A stretch of DNA of 64,000 nt from Rhodobacter viridis (lineage in GTDB: Bacteria > Pseudomonadota > Alphaproteobacteria > Rhodobacterales > Rhodobacteraceae). The position numbers were made by a program, and so were the translations under genes. The stretch is from the NCBI RefSeq assembly GCF_003217355.1, contig NZ_QJTK01000003.1, positions 39,528-103,527 of the forward strand. The letters run 5' to 3'. Below, in pieces: positions 17,832 through 28,002 of this stretch. The notes under the pieces were generated by a model that saw only the letters and a program-made list of their open reading frames with translations, did not search any database and was not told the DNA's origin. Position 1 is the stretch's first letter; each line of letters starts with the position of its first letter.

Positions 17832-19007
17832 ATGGCAAAGGCAAAGTTTGAACGGACGAAACCGCACGTCAACATCGGCACGATCGGCCACGTTGACCAC
17901 GGCAAGACGACGCTGACGGCGGCGATCACCAAATACTACGGTGAATTCCGCGCCTACGACCAGATCGACGGTGCGCCGGAAGAGCGCGCGCGCGGGATCA
18001 CGATCTCGACGGCGCACGTGGAATACGAAACCGCGAACCGTCACTATGCGCACGTCGACTGCCCCGGCCACGCTGACTATGTGAAGAACATGATCACCGG
18101 CGCGGCGCAGATGGACGGCGCGATTCTGGTTTGCGCCGCCTCGGACGGCCCGATGCCGCAAACCCGCGAGCACATCCTGCTCGGCCGCCAGGTGGGTATC
18201 CCCTACATGGTGTGCTACATGAACAAGATCGACCTCGTCGATGACGAAGAGCTTGTCGAGCTGGTCGAGATGGAAATCCGCGAACTGTTCTCGTCCTACG
18301 AATACCCGGGCGACGACATTCCGATCGTCAAGGGCTCGGCCCACCAGGCGATGATCGGCGAGCGCAAGGACATCGGCGAAGATTCGATCCACGCCCTGAT
18401 GAAGGCCGTCGACGAATACATCCCGACCCCGGCGCGCGCGGTTGACCAGCCGTTCCTGATGCCGATCGAAGACGTGTTCTCGATCTCGGGCCGCGGCACC
18501 GTGGTGACCGGCCGTGTGGAACGTGGCGTGATCAACGTCGGCGACGAAGTGGAAATCGTGGGCATCCGCGCGACCGCCAAGTCGACCTGCACCGGCGTCG
18601 AGATGTTCCGCAAGCTGCTCGACCGCGGCGAAGCGGGCGACAACGTCGGCGTTCTGCTGCGCGGCATCGACCGTGACGGCGTCGAGCGTGGTCAGGTGCT
18701 GTGCAAGCCGAAATCGGTGAACCCGCACACCCACTTCGAAGCCGAAGCCTACATCCTGACGAAGGAAGAAGGCGGCCGCCACACGCCGTTCTTTGCGAAC
18801 TACCGTCCGCAATTCTACTTCCGCACGACGGACGTGACCGGGACCGTGAAGCTGCCGGAAGGCACGGAAATGGTGATGCCGGGCGACAACCTGAAGTTCG
18901 AAGTCGAACTGATCGCCCCGATCGCGATGGAAGAGAAACTGCGCTTCGCCATCCGCGAAGGCGGCCGCACCGTCGGCGCCGGCGTCGTCTCGAAGATCAT
19001 CAAGTAA
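17832..19007 (+). CDS. tuf: Elongation factor Tu, copy 2
   Basis: Second EF-Tu gene, last of the str operon; 391 aa, protein identical to copy 1 at position 1, with the same G-domain motifs ([17 protein letters not shown]). TAGGAGG lies 8 bases before the ATG. It ends in TAA and runs into a strong terminator. Two near-identical tuf genes are usual in proteobacteria. Confidence 0.98.
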   Translation: MAKAKFERTKPHVNIGTIGHVDHGKTTLTAAITKYYGEFRAYDQIDGAPEERARGITISTAHVEYETANRHYAHVDCPGHADYVKNMITGAAQMDGAILVCAASDGPMPQTREHILLGRQVGIPYMVCYMNKIDLVDDEELVELVEMEIRELFSSYEYPGDDIPIVKGSAHQAMIGERKDIGEDSIHALMKAVDEYIPTPARAVDQPFLMPIEDVFSISGRGTVVTGRVERGVINVGDEVEIVGIRATAKSTCTGVEMFRKLLDRGEAGDNVGVLLRGIDRDGVERGQVLCKPKSVNPHTHFEAEAYILTKEEGGRHTPFFANYRPQFYFRTTDVTGTVKLPEGTEMVMPGDNLKFEVELIAPIAMEEKLRFAIREGGRTVGAGVVSKIIK

Positions 19008-19036
19008 GACCTGCCGGTCTTTTTGAACGAAATCGG

Positions 19037-19064
19037 AAGGAGCGCCCTCGGGCGCTCCTTTTGC
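19037..19064 (+). terminator. Terminator of the str operon
   Basis: A 10-bp perfect stem (AAGGAGCGCC and GGCGCTCCTT) with a 4-base loop and TTTT tail. Its tail abuts the -35 box of the S10 promoter. Confidence 0.9.
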
Positions 19065-19066
19065 TC

Positions 19067-19095
19067 TTGACAGACTCGGGGGGCTCCCGTAGGGC
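19067..19095 (+). promoter_or_regulatory. S10 operon promoter
   Basis: TTGACA at 19067-19072 and TAGGGC at 19090-19095 with a 17-base spacer, about 97 bases before rpsJ and right after the str terminator. Confidence 0.6.
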
Positions 19096-19191
19096 ACCGG
19101 CCTGATCTGCCAAGATTACGGTTCGATGCAGGCGTCGCATTCGGCGGGGTCTGCCTCTCAACTTGAAAGCCCTGCGAAAAGGGAAGACTGC

Positions 19192-19500
19192 ATGTCTGGT
19201 CAAAACATTCGCATCCGGCTCAAGGCGTTCGATTACCGCGTGCTGGATGCCAGCACCCAGGAAATCGTGAACACCGCGAAGCGTACGGGTGCACAGGTCC
19301 GCGGGCCGATCCCGCTGCCCAACAAAATCGAGAAATTCACGGTTCTCCGTGGTCCGCACATCGACAAGAAGTCGCGCGACCAGTGGGAAATCCGCACGCA
19401 CAAGCGTCTTCTCGACATCGTCGATCCGACCCCGCAAACCGTGGACGCGCTGATGAAGCTCGACCTCGCGGCTGGCGTGGACGTCGAGATCAAAGTCTGA
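19192..19500 (+). CDS. rpsJ: 30S ribosomal protein S10
   Basis: S10 of the 30S head, also NusE in antitermination; 102 aa, the standard length when starting [19 protein letters not shown]. An upstream in-frame ATG would add 22 unrelated residues. Conserved [16 protein letters not shown] and the C-terminal beta strand ([12 protein letters not shown]) are present. First gene of the S10 operon. Confidence 0.97.
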   Translation: MSGQNIRIRLKAFDYRVLDASTQEIVNTAKRTGAQVRGPIPLPNKIEKFTVLRGPHIDKKSRDQWEIRTHKRLLDIVDPTPQTVDALMKLDLAAGVDVEIKV

Positions 19501-19511
19501 GGAGCGGGCAC

Positions 19512-20231
19512 ATGCGTTCTGGTGTTATCGCCAAGAAGCTGGGCATGACCCGGCTGTTCCTCGAAGACGGCAAGCAGGTTCCGGTGACCGTGCTGCTGCT
19601 GGACAACCTGCAGGTTGTCGCGCAGCGCACCGTGGAAACCGACGGCTACACCGCGGTGCAACTCGGTGCGGGCGAGGCGAAAGCCAAGCGCACCACCGCT
19701 GCGATGCGTGGCCATTTCGCGAAAGCGAATGTGGCGCCGAAGCGCAAGCTGTGCGAATTCCGCGTTTCGCCGGAAAACCTGATCGACGTTGGCGCCGAGA
19801 TCTCGGCCGAGCATTACCTTGCCGGTCAGCATGTCGACATCGCCGGCACCTCGATCGGTAAAGGCTTTGCCGGTGCCATGAAGCGTCACAACTTCGGTGG
19901 TCTGCGCGCCTCGCACGGTGTGTCGGTCTCGCACCGGTCGCACGGTTCGACCGGCCAGTGCCAGGATCCGGGCAAGGTGTTCAAGGGCAAGAAGATGGCT
20001 GGCCATCTTGGTGCTGCCCGCGTCACCACCCAGAACCTGCAAGTCGTCCGCACCGACGCCGCCCGTGGCCTGATCATGGTCAAAGGGTCGGTTCCGGGCG
20101 CCAAGGGCGGCTGGGTCACGATCAAGGACGCGGTGAAGAAAGCCGCTCCGGCCGATCTGCCGCTGCCCGCCGCGCTGAAGGGCGCTGCTGCTCCGGCCGA
20201 ACAAGTCTCGGTCGAAGGGGGTGAAGCATGA
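19512..20231 (+). CDS. rplC: 50S ribosomal protein L3
   Basis: L3 has a globular part and an extension reaching the peptidyl transferase centre; 239 aa. Starts [16 protein letters not shown]; the extension contains [36 protein letters not shown] in outline (about residues 133-170). GGAG precedes the ATG. Its stop overlaps the rplD start by 4 bases (ATGA). Confidence 0.97.
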   Translation: MRSGVIAKKLGMTRLFLEDGKQVPVTVLLLDNLQVVAQRTVETDGYTAVQLGAGEAKAKRTTAAMRGHFAKANVAPKRKLCEFRVSPENLIDVGAEISAEHYLAGQHVDIAGTSIGKGFAGAMKRHNFGGLRASHGVSVSHRSHGSTGQCQDPGKVFKGKKMAGHLGAARVTTQNLQVVRTDAARGLIMVKGSVPGAKGGWVTIKDAVKKAAPADLPLPAALKGAAAPAEQVSVEGGEA

Positions 20232-20848
20232 AACTCGATGTGATCAAGCTTGACGGCGGCACCGCCGGTTCGATCGAGCTGGACGACGCGCTGTTCGGCC
20301 TCGAGCCGCGTGCCGACATCCTGCACCGCCTCGTGCGCTGGCAGCGGGCCAAGGCCCAGGCTGGCACCCACTCGGTGCTCGGCAAGTCGGACGTCAGCTA
20401 CTCGACCAAGAAGATCTATCGCCAAAAAGGCACCGGCGGCGCTCGCCACGGGTCCAAGAAGGCTCCGATCTTCCGTCACGGTGGCGTCTACAAGGGCCCG
20501 ACCCCGCGGTCGCACGCCCACGACCTGACCAAGAAGTTCCGTGCCCTCGGCCTGCGCCATGCGCTCTCGGCCAAGGCGAAATCGGGCAGCCTCGTGGTGA
20601 TCGAAGCGGCTGACATGGCCGAAGCGAAAACCGCCCTTCTGGCGAAAGCCGCGAAGGAACTGGGCTGGAAAAAGGTCCTGGTCATCGACGGCGCCTCGGT
20701 CAACGAGAACTTCGCTCTGGCGGCGCGCAACCTCGACGGCATCGACGTGCTGCCGACCATGGGCGCCAACGTCTATGACATCCTCAAGCGTGACACGCTC
20801 GTGATCACGAAAGCGGGTGTCGAAGCTCTGGAGGCTCGCCTGAAATGA
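20228..20848 (+). CDS. rplD: 50S ribosomal protein L4
   Basis: L4 lines the exit-tunnel constriction with L22 and in E. coli autoregulates the S10 operon; 206 aa. The tunnel loop contains the conserved [21 protein letters not shown]... stretch (about residues 60-85), and [19 protein letters not shown] near the end is typical. Overlaps rplC and rplW by 4 bases each, indicating translational coupling. Confidence 0.97.
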   Translation: MKLDVIKLDGGTAGSIELDDALFGLEPRADILHRLVRWQRAKAQAGTHSVLGKSDVSYSTKKIYRQKGTGGARHGSKKAPIFRHGGVYKGPTPRSHAHDLTKKFRALGLRHALSAKAKSGSLVVIEAADMAEAKTALLAKAAKELGWKKVLVIDGASVNENFALAARNLDGIDVLPTMGANVYDILKRDTLVITKAGVEALEARLK

Positions 20849-21141
20849 GCGCGAAACCCGAACATTACGACGTGATCGTGAAGCCCGTCATCACCGAGAA
20901 AGCCACCATGGCTTCCGAGGCTGGTGCGGTCGTCTTCCAGGTGACCAAGACGGCGACCAAACCCGCCATCAAGGAAGCCGTGGAAGCGCTCTTCGGCGTC
21001 AAGGTGAAGGCGGTCAACACCACCATCACCAAAGGCAAGACCAAGCGTTTCAAGGGCCGCCCCGGCGTGCGCTCGGACGTGAAGAAAGCCTATGTGACGC
21101 TCGAAGCCGGAAACACCATCGACGTCTCGACCGGCCTCTGA
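20845..21141 (+). CDS. rplW: 50S ribosomal protein L23
   Basis: L23 sits at the tunnel exit and docks trigger factor and SRP; 98 aa. Conserved [13 protein letters not shown] near the start, and the extended loop with [20 protein letters not shown]. It overlaps rplD by 4 bases and is followed by a 142-base gap holding a terminator-like hairpin before rplB. Confidence 0.96.
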   Translation: MSAKPEHYDVIVKPVITEKATMASEAGAVVFQVTKTATKPAIKEAVEALFGVKVKAVNTTITKGKTKRFKGRPGVRSDVKKAYVTLEAGNTIDVSTGL

Positions 21142-21157
21142 TAGAAGCCGCACGAAT

Positions 21158-21198
21158 CTCTCGGGCCGGGGCTTCCCGGCCCGCAGAGTTTTGCTTTT
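21158..21198 (+). terminator. Terminator-like hairpin inside the S10 operon
   Basis: A 9-bp perfect stem (CGGGCCGGG, GCTT loop, CCCGGCCCG) extended by CTCT/AGAG across a one-base bulge, then TTTTGCTTTT. It lies between rplW and rplB. Since rplB must still be transcribed it is probably a partial terminator or attenuator; no clear new promoter was found in the gap. Confidence 0.65.
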
Positions 21199-21283
21199 CA
21201 GGCGACTGAAAACGTGAGCGGGGAGCTACGGCGCCCCATACGAAACGGACCTGACAGGTCCAAAGCAACGGAAGACAGAGAGC

Positions 21284-22120
21284 ATGGCACTCAAGTCGTA
21301 TAAGCCGACGACGCCTGGCCAGCGTGGACTGGTTCTGATCGACCGTTCGGAGCTTTGGAAAGGTCGCCCCGTCAAAGCCCTCACCGAGGGTCTGACGAAA
21401 ACGGGCGGCCGGAACAACACCGGACGCGTCACGATGTGGCACAAGGGTGGTGGCGCGAAGCGTCTCTACCGCATCGTCGACTTCAAACGTCGCAAATTCG
21501 ACGTCGCCGCCACGGTCGAACGGATCGAATATGACCCGAACCGGACCGCCTTCATCGCGCTGGTGAAATACACCGACGGCGAACTGGCCTATATCCTCGC
21601 GCCGCAGCGCCTTGCCGTGGGTGACACCGTCATCGCCGGCCTGAAGCAGGACATCAAGCCGGGCAACGCGATGCCCTTCTCGGGCATGCCGATCGGCACG
21701 ATCGTTCACAACGTCGAACTGAAACCGGGCAAGGGCGGCCAGCTGGCGCGCGCTGCCGGGACCTACGCCCAATTCGTCGGCCGTGACGGGGGCTACGCCC
21801 AGATCCGTCTGTCGTCGGGCGAACTGCGCCTCGTGCGTCAGGAATGCATGGCGACCATCGGTGCCGTGTCGAACGCCGACCATTCGAACCAGAACCTCGG
21901 GAAAGCCGGGCGTCGTCGCCACATGGGCATCCGCCCGACCGTTCGCGGTGTTGCGATGAACCCGATCGACCACCCGCATGGTGGTGGTGAAGGCCGGACC
22001 TCGGGTGGCCGTACCCCGGTGACCCCGTGGGGCAAGGACACCAAGGGCAAGAAGACCCGTTCGAACAAGAAGACGGACAAGTACATTCTCCGTTCGCGTC
22101 ACGCCAAGAAGGGTCGCTAA
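21284..22120 (+). CDS. rplB: 50S ribosomal protein L2
   Basis: L2 supports the peptidyl transferase centre and subunit joining; 278 aa. Starts [15 protein letters not shown]; the conserved histidine region [20 protein letters not shown] (about residues 226-245) is intact. Followed by rpsS after 3 bases. Confidence 0.98.
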   Translation: MALKSYKPTTPGQRGLVLIDRSELWKGRPVKALTEGLTKTGGRNNTGRVTMWHKGGGAKRLYRIVDFKRRKFDVAATVERIEYDPNRTAFIALVKYTDGELAYILAPQRLAVGDTVIAGLKQDIKPGNAMPFSGMPIGTIVHNVELKPGKGGQLARAAGTYAQFVGRDGGYAQIRLSSGELRLVRQECMATIGAVSNADHSNQNLGKAGRRRHMGIRPTVRGVAMNPIDHPHGGGEGRTSGGRTPVTPWGKDTKGKKTRSNKKTDKYILRSRHAKKGR

Positions 22121-22123
22121 CAC

Positions 22124-22402
22124 ATGGCACGTTCTCTCTGGAAAGGCCCCTTCGTCGATGCCTATCTGCTGAAGAAAGCGGAAAAGGCTCGGGCTTCGGG
22201 CAAATCGGACGTCATCAAGATCTGGTCGCGTCGTTCCACCATCCTGCCGCAGTTCGTCGGCCTCACCTTTGGCGTCTACAACGGCCAGAAGCATATCCCG
22301 GTGAACGTCACCGAGGAGATGATCGGCCAGAAGTTCGGTGAATATTCGCCGACCCGGACCTACTACGGTCACGCCGCCGACAAGAAAGCGAAGAGGAAGT
22401 AA
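22124..22402 (+). CDS. rpsS: 30S ribosomal protein S19
   Basis: S19 forms a complex with S13 in the 30S head; 92 aa. [18 protein letters not shown] at the start and [19 protein letters not shown] in the centre are diagnostic. Basic C-terminus ([11 protein letters not shown]). Spaced 5 bases from rplV. Confidence 0.98.
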   Translation: MARSLWKGPFVDAYLLKKAEKARASGKSDVIKIWSRRSTILPQFVGLTFGVYNGQKHIPVNVTEEMIGQKFGEYSPTRTYYGHAADKKAKRK

Positions 22403-22407
22403 TCGCC

Positions 22408-22788
22408 ATGGGTAAGGAACAAAATCCGCGCCGCGTGGCGGACAACGAAGCCTTCGCGAAAGCGAAGATGCTGCGCACCTCGCCGCAGAAACTGAACCTC
22501 GTCGCCGCGCTGATCCGTGGCAAGAAGGTCGAAAAGGCTCTGGCCGATCTGACCTTCTCGAAGAAGCGGATCGCCGAAGACGTGCGCAAGTGCCTGCAAT
22601 CGGCGATCGCGAACGCCGAAAACAACCACGGCCTTGACGTCGACAGCCTCGTGGTTGCCGAAGCCTGGGTCGGCAAGAACCTCGTGATGAAGCGTGGCCG
22701 TCCGCGGGCGCGTGGCCGGTTCGGCAAGATCATGAAGCCGTTTTCGGAAATCACCATCAAGGTGCGTCAGGTCGAGGAGCGCGCGTAA
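22408..22788 (+). CDS. rplV: 50S ribosomal protein L22
   Basis: L22 lines the exit tunnel beside L4; 126 aa. The [18 protein letters not shown] segment and the hairpin tip [14 protein letters not shown] reaching into the tunnel are conserved. Its stop and the rpsC start overlap by one base (TAATG). Confidence 0.97.
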   Translation: MGKEQNPRRVADNEAFAKAKMLRTSPQKLNLVAALIRGKKVEKALADLTFSKKRIAEDVRKCLQSAIANAENNHGLDVDSLVVAEAWVGKNLVMKRGRPRARGRFGKIMKPFSEITIKVRQVEERA

Positions 22789-23504
22789 TGGGTCAGAAGG
22801 TCAACCCCATCGGGATGCGTCTCCAGGTCAACCGTACCTGGGACAGCCGCTGGTTCGCCGAATCGAAAGACTACGGCAACCTGCTTCTGGAAGACCTGCG
22901 CATGCGCGAGTTCATCCATGAAGAGGCGAAGCAAGCCGGCATCGCCCGCGTGATCATCGAGCGTCCGCACAAGAAGTGCCGTGTCACGATCCACGCTGCG
23001 CGTCCGGGTGTCATCATCGGCAAAAAAGGCGCCGATATCGAGACCCTGCGCAAGAAGCTGGCGAATTTCACCGCTTCGGAACTGCACCTGAACATCGTCG
23101 AAGTCCGCAAGCCGGAACTCGATTCGCAGCTGGTGGCCGAGTCGATCTGCCAACAGCTCGAGCGTCGGGTCTCGTTCCGCCGCGCGATGAAACGTGCCGT
23201 GCAGAACGCGATGCGCATGGGCGCCCTCGGGATCCGGGTCAACGTTTCGGGCCGCCTTGGTGGCGCCGAGATCGCCCGTACCGAATGGTACCGTGAAGGT
23301 CGCGTGCCGCTGCACACCCTGCGTGCCGACATCGACTACGCGCTGGACGAAGCCATGACCCCCTATGGGATCATCGGCGTCAAGGTCTGGATCTTCAAAG
23401 GCGAGATCATGGAACATGATCCGCAGGCCCGTGACCGCAAGGCCGCCGAAGCCCAAGACGGCCCGGCTCCGCGCGGTCCGCGTCGCGACCGCGACGCTCG
23501 CTGA
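22788..23504 (+). CDS. rpsC: 30S ribosomal protein S3
   Basis: S3 forms part of the mRNA entry channel; 238 aa. The KH domain carries [18 protein letters not shown] (about residues 70-88); the C-terminal half has [21 protein letters not shown] in outline. It ends with a charged Arg/Asp-rich tail. Coupled to rplV; rplP follows after 13 bases. Confidence 0.98.
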   Translation: MGQKVNPIGMRLQVNRTWDSRWFAESKDYGNLLLEDLRMREFIHEEAKQAGIARVIIERPHKKCRVTIHAARPGVIIGKKGADIETLRKKLANFTASELHLNIVEVRKPELDSQLVAESICQQLERRVSFRRAMKRAVQNAMRMGALGIRVNVSGRLGGAEIARTEWYREGRVPLHTLRADIDYALDEAMTPYGIIGVKVWIFKGEIMEHDPQARDRKAAEAQDGPAPRGPRRDRDAR

Positions 23505-23517
23505 GGAGTGACTTGAA

Positions 23518-23931
23518 ATGCTGCAACCGAAACGGACGAAATTCCGCAAACAGCACAAGGGCCGCATCCACGGCGAAGCCAAAGGCGGCTTCAACCTGAA
23601 CTTCGGCTCGTTCGCCCTCAAGGCGACCGAACCGGAGCGTGTGACCGCGCGTCAGATCGAAGCGGCTCGCCGCGCGATCACCCGCCACATGAAGCGTCAG
23701 GGCCGCGTCTGGATCCGCGTGTTCCCGGATGTGCCGGTGACCTCGAAACCCACCGAGGTTCGGATGGGTAAAGGGAAAGGCTCTGTCGATTTCTGGGCGT
23801 GCAAGGTCAAACCGGGCCGCATCATGTTCGAAATCGACGGCGTTCCGGACGCCATCGCCCGCGAAGCCCTGCGCCTTGGCGCGAACAAGCTTCCGGTGAT
23901 GACCCGCATCGTCGCCCGCGAAGACTGGTAA
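23518..23931 (+). CDS. rplP: 50S ribosomal protein L16
   Basis: L16 helps position A-site tRNA on the 50S; 137 aa. Starts [19 protein letters not shown]; conserved [20 protein letters not shown] and [12 protein letters not shown]. In most bacteria rpmC follows directly; here a terminator and an unrelated gene intervene, so rplP appears to end this transcription unit. Confidence 0.98.
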   Translation: MLQPKRTKFRKQHKGRIHGEAKGGFNLNFGSFALKATEPERVTARQIEAARRAITRHMKRQGRVWIRVFPDVPVTSKPTEVRMGKGKGSVDFWACKVKPGRIMFEIDGVPDAIAREALRLGANKLPVMTRIVAREDW

Positions 23932-23952
23932 GTCTTCCAAGGTTCGAGATCG

Positions 23953-23984
23953 AAACCCCCGTCGGAAACGGCGGGGGTTTTGCT
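23953..23984 (+). terminator. Rho-independent terminator after rplP
   Basis: AAACCCCCG (23953-23961) and CGGGGGTTT (23972-23980) form a 9-bp stem with a 10-base loop, followed by a short T run. It splits the usual rplP-rpmC junction. Confidence 0.85.
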
Positions 23985-24082
23985 TTGGGCAAGGCCATCT
24001 CCTTTGTGACAGAAAGATGACGTTCGGTCCTTGCGGCGGGGCAGGGCTTGCCCGATGCTGGGCGGAAAGCTGGAGTACGGAC

Positions 24083-24763
24083 GTGTCGGCACGGCGCATC
24101 GAAAAGACCTTCGTGGCCGGTCAACCCGGATGGGTGAAGCGCGTCGAACAGGTCGGGCTGCGGCTGCGGCTGCAAAAGGGCGACCCGCGACGGCTGTTCG
24201 AAGCCGAGCGGAGCGCCTATCTGAGCCTGCAGGACGCGCATCTGCCCTTTCCGAAAGTGCTGGCCGAGGGGCCGGATCATTTCGTTCTCGCCGATGCCGG
24301 CCCGACCGTGCGCAGTCTGCTGCGGCGCTCCGGCTCCGAGGCACCCGACGTGCGGGCGGCACTGGTCGCGGCGGCGCGGGCGCTGGCCGGTCTGCATGCG
24401 GCGGGCTACAGCCACGGGCGGCCAAACCTCTGCGACATCTGCTGGCAGGATGGACAGATCACCTTCATCGATCTGGAAAAATACCGTGCGCGGCACAACA
24501 CGCCGGGTGGTCACGTCTGGGATGTGCTGATCTTCTTCTTTGATCTTTGTGCCGAGACGGGCCGCATCGACGCCTCGGTTCTGGCCGCCCGCGCGGCCTA
24601 TCGTGCCGCCGACACGAAGGGCATCTGGGAGGCGGCCGTGCGGCGGATGCGCCAGATGCGCCCGTTCTGGGCGGTGCTCGTGGCGCTGACCCGGCCGCTT
24701 CGGCACAAGCGCGACTTCCGCGCGATCGGCCCTTTCGTGGCGCTGTTTCGCGATCCGCAGTAG
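24083..24763 (+). CDS. Kinase-fold protein inserted between rplP and rpmC
   Basis: A 226-aa protein with the outline of a small protein-kinase-like fold (RIO/LPS-kinase/aminoglycoside-kinase superfamily): an N-terminal lobe, then [22 protein letters not shown] (catalytic-loop-like, H111-G112) and [11 protein letters not shown] (metal-binding-loop-like, D130). In the usual HGDxxxxN loop the first Asp is Arg here (R113) and the Asn position is D118, so activity is uncertain. No membrane segment or signal. The GTG at 24083 has GGAG 7 bases upstream; an upstream ATG at 24017 lacks one. Function and substrate unknown. Confidence 0.65.
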   Translation: MSARRIEKTFVAGQPGWVKRVEQVGLRLRLQKGDPRRLFEAERSAYLSLQDAHLPFPKVLAEGPDHFVLADAGPTVRSLLRRSGSEAPDVRAALVAAARALAGLHAAGYSHGRPNLCDICWQDGQITFIDLEKYRARHNTPGGHVWDVLIFFFDLCAETGRIDASVLAARAAYRAADTKGIWEAAVRRMRQMRPFWAVLVALTRPLRHKRDFRAIGPFVALFRDPQ

Positions 24764-24787
24764 GGCGGACCCGCTTTCATTCGGGGC

Positions 24788-24816
24788 TTGCTCCGGCGGG
24801 CGCTTTCCTGTAGGCA
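24788..24816 (+). promoter_or_regulatory. Promoter for rpmC and downstream spc genes
   Basis: TTGCTC at 24788-24793 and TAGGCA at 24811-24816, spacer 17 bases, about 130 bases before rpmC. The -10 resembles TAGGGC (S10) and TAGGTC (rpsM). Transcription must restart here if the terminator after rplP works. Confidence 0.55.
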
Positions 24817-24944
24817 GCGGCATCCGCGCGCCGGTCCCTTCGGGAATCGGCCGTGGCTTACATAACCCACCGGACCACGGGTCACCCCAAGTGTGCATCA
24901 CGCACCCAAGCGGGGCCTTCCGGTGCCAGACAAGGAACCCTGGG

Positions 24945-25145
24945 ATGAAAGCCCAAGATCTCAAGGCGAAGACGCCTGACGAGCTCCGCGACGCGCTTGT
25001 CGCGCTCAAGAAGGAAGCCTTCAACCTCCGCTTCCAAGCCGCCACCAACCAGCTGGAAAACACCGCCCGCATGCGCGCCGTCCGTCGTGACGTTGCCCGC
25101 GTGAAGACGGTGCTGAACCAAAAAGCTGCTGAAGCCGCGAAGTAA
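24945..25145 (+). CDS. rpmC: 50S ribosomal protein L29
   Basis: L29 at the tunnel exit near L23; 66 aa of two long helices. Starts [16 protein letters not shown]; the conserved [23 protein letters not shown]-type motif spans about residues 24-46. The ATG at 24945 follows CAAGGAACCCTGGG. rpsQ follows after 11 bases. Confidence 0.96.
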   Translation: MKAQDLKAKTPDELRDALVALKKEAFNLRFQAATNQLENTARMRAVRRDVARVKTVLNQKAAEAAK

Positions 25146-25156
25146 GGAGACTTCCG

Positions 25157-25390
25157 ATGCCCAAACGTATCCTTCAAGGGGTCGTGACCTCGGACAAGAA
25201 CGATCAGACGATCACTGTCCTCGTGGAACGCCGCTTCAAGCATCCGCTGCTGCAAAAAACGGTGCGGAAATCGAAGAAATACCGCGCGCATGACGCGCTG
25301 AACCAATTCAAGACCGGTGACACCGTCCGCATCGAGGAATGTGCGCCGATCTCGAAGACGAAACGCTGGACGGTCGTCGTCGAGGCCTGA
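25157..25390 (+). CDS. rpsQ: 30S ribosomal protein S17
   Basis: An early-binding OB-fold protein of the 30S body; 77 aa. [37 protein letters not shown] and [17 protein letters not shown] are typical. AAGGAGA precedes the ATG. A 91-base gap with a hairpin separates it from rplN. Confidence 0.97.
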   Translation: MPKRILQGVVTSDKNDQTITVLVERRFKHPLLQKTVRKSKKYRAHDALNQFKTGDTVRIEECAPISKTKRWTVVVEA

Positions 25391-25406
25391 GGAAACTCAG
25401 GCCCGG

Positions 25407-25428
25407 CGATGAACTTTTCAGTTCATCG
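25407..25428 (+). promoter_or_regulatory. Hairpin between rpsQ and rplN
   Basis: A perfect 9-bp stem (CGATGAACT, TTTC loop, AGTTCATCG) in the leader of rplN, the classical first gene of the spc operon. No T run follows, so a regulatory or processing role is more likely than termination. Confidence 0.45.
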
Positions 25429-25481
25429 AAACCCTGGGACGACTACCTGCATAGCCGTTCCCAAAGGTCGGGAGTAACAAC

Positions 25482-25850
25482 ATGATCCAGATGCAGACCA
25501 ATCTGGATGTCGCTGACAACTCCGGCGCTCGCCGAGTTCAGTGCATCAAGGTTCTGGGCGGTTCGCACCGCCGCTACGCATCCGTGGGCGACATCATCGT
25601 GGTGTCGGTCAAGGAGGCGATTCCGAAAGGCCGCGTGAAGAAGGGGGATGTCCGCAAGGCCGTCGTCGTTCGCACCGCCAAGGAAGTCCGTCGCGAAGAT
25701 GGCACCGCCATCCGCTTCGACCGCAACGCCGCCGTCATCCTGAACAACCAGGGCGAACCGGTCGGCACCCGTATCTTCGGGCCGGTCGTTCGCGAACTGC
25801 GCGCGAAGAACTTCATGAAGATCATCTCGCTTGCGCCGGAGGTGCTGTGA
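25482..25850 (+). CDS. rplN: 50S ribosomal protein L14
   Basis: L14 at the subunit interface, contacting L19; 122 aa. [28 protein letters not shown]-type start and [20 protein letters not shown] near the end are diagnostic. GGGAG precedes the ATG. Its stop overlaps the rplX start by one base (TGATG). Confidence 0.98.
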   Translation: MIQMQTNLDVADNSGARRVQCIKVLGGSHRRYASVGDIIVVSVKEAIPKGRVKKGDVRKAVVVRTAKEVRREDGTAIRFDRNAAVILNNQGEPVGTRIFGPVVRELRAKNFMKIISLAPEVL

Positions 25851-26158
25851 TGGCTGCGAAACTCCGCAAGGGCGACAAGGTCGTCGTGCTGACCGGCAAG
25901 GACAAGGGCAAGCAAGGTGAAATCACCGCTGTCATGCCCAAGGACAACAAGGCCGTCGTCGAAGGCGTCAATATGGCGATCCGCCATCAGCGTCAGACCG
26001 CGAATGCGCAGGGCGGCCGCACGCCGAAGGCGATGCCGATCGACCTGTCGAACCTCTCGCTGATCGACGCGAACGGCAAGGCGACCCGCGTCGGCTTCCG
26101 GATCGAAGCCGATGGCACCAAGGTCCGTTTTGCCAAGACCACCGGGGAGGCGATCTGA
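25850..26158 (+). CDS. rplX: 50S ribosomal protein L24
   Basis: L24 initiates 50S assembly; 102 aa with an N-terminal KOW motif ([20 protein letters not shown]). Start is the ATG overlapping the rplN TGA; a longer reading upstream would run inside rplN and is rejected. Its TGA overlaps the rplE ATG, so rplN-rplX-rplE form a coupled chain. Confidence 0.97.
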   Translation: MAAKLRKGDKVVVLTGKDKGKQGEITAVMPKDNKAVVEGVNMAIRHQRQTANAQGGRTPKAMPIDLSNLSLIDANGKATRVGFRIEADGTKVRFAKTTGEAI

Positions 26159-26715
26159 TGCTCGACCAAGCCACCTATACCCCGCGTCTGAAGGCGCTTT
26201 ATGCCGCCTCGATCCGCGCTGCGATGAAAGAGCAGTTCGGCTACAAGAACGACATGCAGATCCCCAAGATCGAAAAAGTCGTTCTGAACATGGGCGTCGG
26301 CGAAGCCGTCAAGGACACCAAGAAAGTCAAGCAAGCCGCTGAAGAGCTGACGCTCATCGCCGGTCAGAAGGCTGTCATCACCAAGGCCAAGAACTCGATC
26401 GCCGGGTTCCGCGTCCGTGAAGAGATGCCGCTGGGCTGCAAGGTGACCCTGCGCGGTGACCGGATGTATGAATTCCTCGACCGTCTGATCAACATCGCCC
26501 TGCCGCGCGTGCGCGACTTCCGCGGTGTGAAGCCCAGCTTCGACGGCCGTGGCAACTTCGCGATGGGTCTCAAGGAACATATCGTGTTCCCGGAGATCGA
26601 CTTCGACAAGGTCGACGAAGTGCTCGGGATGGACATCATCATCTGCACCTCGACCCAGGTCGATGCCGAAGCGAAGGCGCTGTTGAAAGCCTTCAACATG
26701 CCTTTCAACGCCTGA
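26158..26715 (+). CDS. rplE: 50S ribosomal protein L5
   Basis: A 5S rRNA-binding protein of the central protuberance; 185 aa. Conserved [41 protein letters not shown] and the region [14 protein letters not shown]. Coupled to rplX by a one-base overlap; rpsN follows after 15 bases. Confidence 0.98.
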   Translation: MLDQATYTPRLKALYAASIRAAMKEQFGYKNDMQIPKIEKVVLNMGVGEAVKDTKKVKQAAEELTLIAGQKAVITKAKNSIAGFRVREEMPLGCKVTLRGDRMYEFLDRLINIALPRVRDFRGVKPSFDGRGNFAMGLKEHIVFPEIDFDKVDEVLGMDIIICTSTQVDAEAKALLKAFNMPFNA

Positions 26716-26730
26716 TCGCGGAGAGAATTT

Positions 26731-27036
26731 ATGGCCAAGAAATCCATGGTTGAACGCGAAGTGAAGCGCGCCAAGCTGGTGAAGCAATTCGCCAACAAGC
26801 GCGCCTCGCTCAAGGCGATCATCGAAGATCAGTCCCGCCCGATGGAAGAGCGCTTCAAGGCGACTCTGAAACTGGCGGAACTCCCCCGCAACTCGTCGGC
26901 CGTGCGTCTGCACAACCGTTGCCAACTGACCGGCCGTCCCCACGCTTACTACCGTAAGCTCAAACTCTCGCGGATCATGCTGCGTGACCTGGCCTCGTTC
27001 GGCCAGATCCCCGGCATGGTGAAGTCGAGCTGGTAA
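26731..27036 (+). CDS. rpsN: 30S ribosomal protein S14
   Basis: S14 of the 30S head, the 101-aa zinc-independent type: the CxxC pairs of the short type are absent. Starts [17 protein letters not shown]; the C-terminal RNA-binding part has [20 protein letters not shown] and [19 protein letters not shown] precedes the ATG. Confidence 0.97.
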   Translation: MAKKSMVEREVKRAKLVKQFANKRASLKAIIEDQSRPMEERFKATLKLAELPRNSSAVRLHNRCQLTGRPHAYYRKLKLSRIMLRDLASFGQIPGMVKSSW

Positions 27037-27048
27037 GGGAGACCGGGA

Positions 27049-27447
27049 ATGTCCATGAACGATCCCCTCGGCGATATGCTGACCCGCATCCGCAACGCGC
27101 AACTGCGCGGCAAGTCCACCGTGAAAACCCCGGCGTCGAAACTGCGCGCCTGGGTGCTCGATGTGCTCGCAGCGGAAGGCTACATCCGTGGCTATGAGAA
27201 AACGACCTCGACCGAAGGCCATCCGGAGCTCGAGATCAGCCTGAAGTACTTCGAAGGCACCCCGGTGATCCGCGAAATCCATCGCGTGTCGAAGCCGGGC
27301 CGCCGGGTCTATGCTTCGGTCAAGGAAATCCCGTCGGTCCGCAACGGCCTCGGCGTTTCCATCGTCTCCACGCCGAAAGGCGTCATGACGGACGCGGCTG
27401 CGCGCACTGCCAATGTTGGCGGTGAAGTGCTCTGCACCGTGTTCTAA
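27049..27447 (+). CDS. rpsH: 30S ribosomal protein S8
   Basis: S8 binds the central domain of 16S rRNA and in E. coli represses the spc operon; 132 aa. [18 protein letters not shown] at the start and [20 protein letters not shown] near the end are conserved. The ATG at 27049 is 8 bases after AAGGGAG; a second ATG two codons on is possible. Confidence 0.97.
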   Translation: MSMNDPLGDMLTRIRNAQLRGKSTVKTPASKLRAWVLDVLAAEGYIRGYEKTTSTEGHPELEISLKYFEGTPVIREIHRVSKPGRRVYASVKEIPSVRNGLGVSIVSTPKGVMTDAAARTANVGGEVLCTVF

Positions 27448-27457
27448 GGAGGGAAGC

Positions 27458-27991
27458 ATGTCTCGTATCGGCAAGAAACCGGTCGAAATGCCCAAGGGCG
27501 TCAGCGCGACGCTTTCGGGTCAGACCATCGAAGTGAAGGGGCCGAAAGGCACCCGCAGCTTCACCGCCACCGACGACGTGACGGTTGCTCTCGACGGCTC
27601 GACCGTCACCGTGACCCCGCGCGGCACCTCGAAACGTGCCCGCCAGCAATGGGGCATGGTGCGTTCGATGATCGAGAACCTCGCCATCGGCGTCTCCACC
27701 GGCTTCAAGAAAGAGCTCGAAATCCAGGGCGTGGGTTACCGCGCTGCGATGGCGGGAAATGTTCTGAAGCTCTCGCTCGGCTATTCGCATGAAGTCAACT
27801 TCGAGGTGCCCGCTGGCGTGACCATCGCCACCCCGAAGCAGACCGAAATCACCATCGAAGGCATCGACCAGCAACTGGTCGGCCAGGTGGCCGCGAACAT
27901 CCGCGAATGGCGTCGTCCCGAGCCCTACAAGGGCAAAGGGATCCGCTACAAGGGCGAGTTCATCTTCCGCAAGGAAGGCAAGAAGAAGTAA
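27458..27991 (+). CDS. rplF: 50S ribosomal protein L6
   Basis: L6 near the sarcin-ricin loop; 177 aa made of two similar domains. Starts [15 protein letters not shown]; the signature [14 protein letters not shown] is at about residues 152-165. AAGGAGGG precedes the ATG. rplR follows after 11 bases. Confidence 0.98.
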   Translation: MSRIGKKPVEMPKGVSATLSGQTIEVKGPKGTRSFTATDDVTVALDGSTVTVTPRGTSKRARQQWGMVRSMIENLAIGVSTGFKKELEIQGVGYRAAMAGNVLKLSLGYSHEVNFEVPAGVTIATPKQTEITIEGIDQQLVGQVAANIREWRRPEPYKGKGIRYKGEFIFRKEGKKK

Positions 27992-28002
27992 GGGGCGCGA
28001 AA

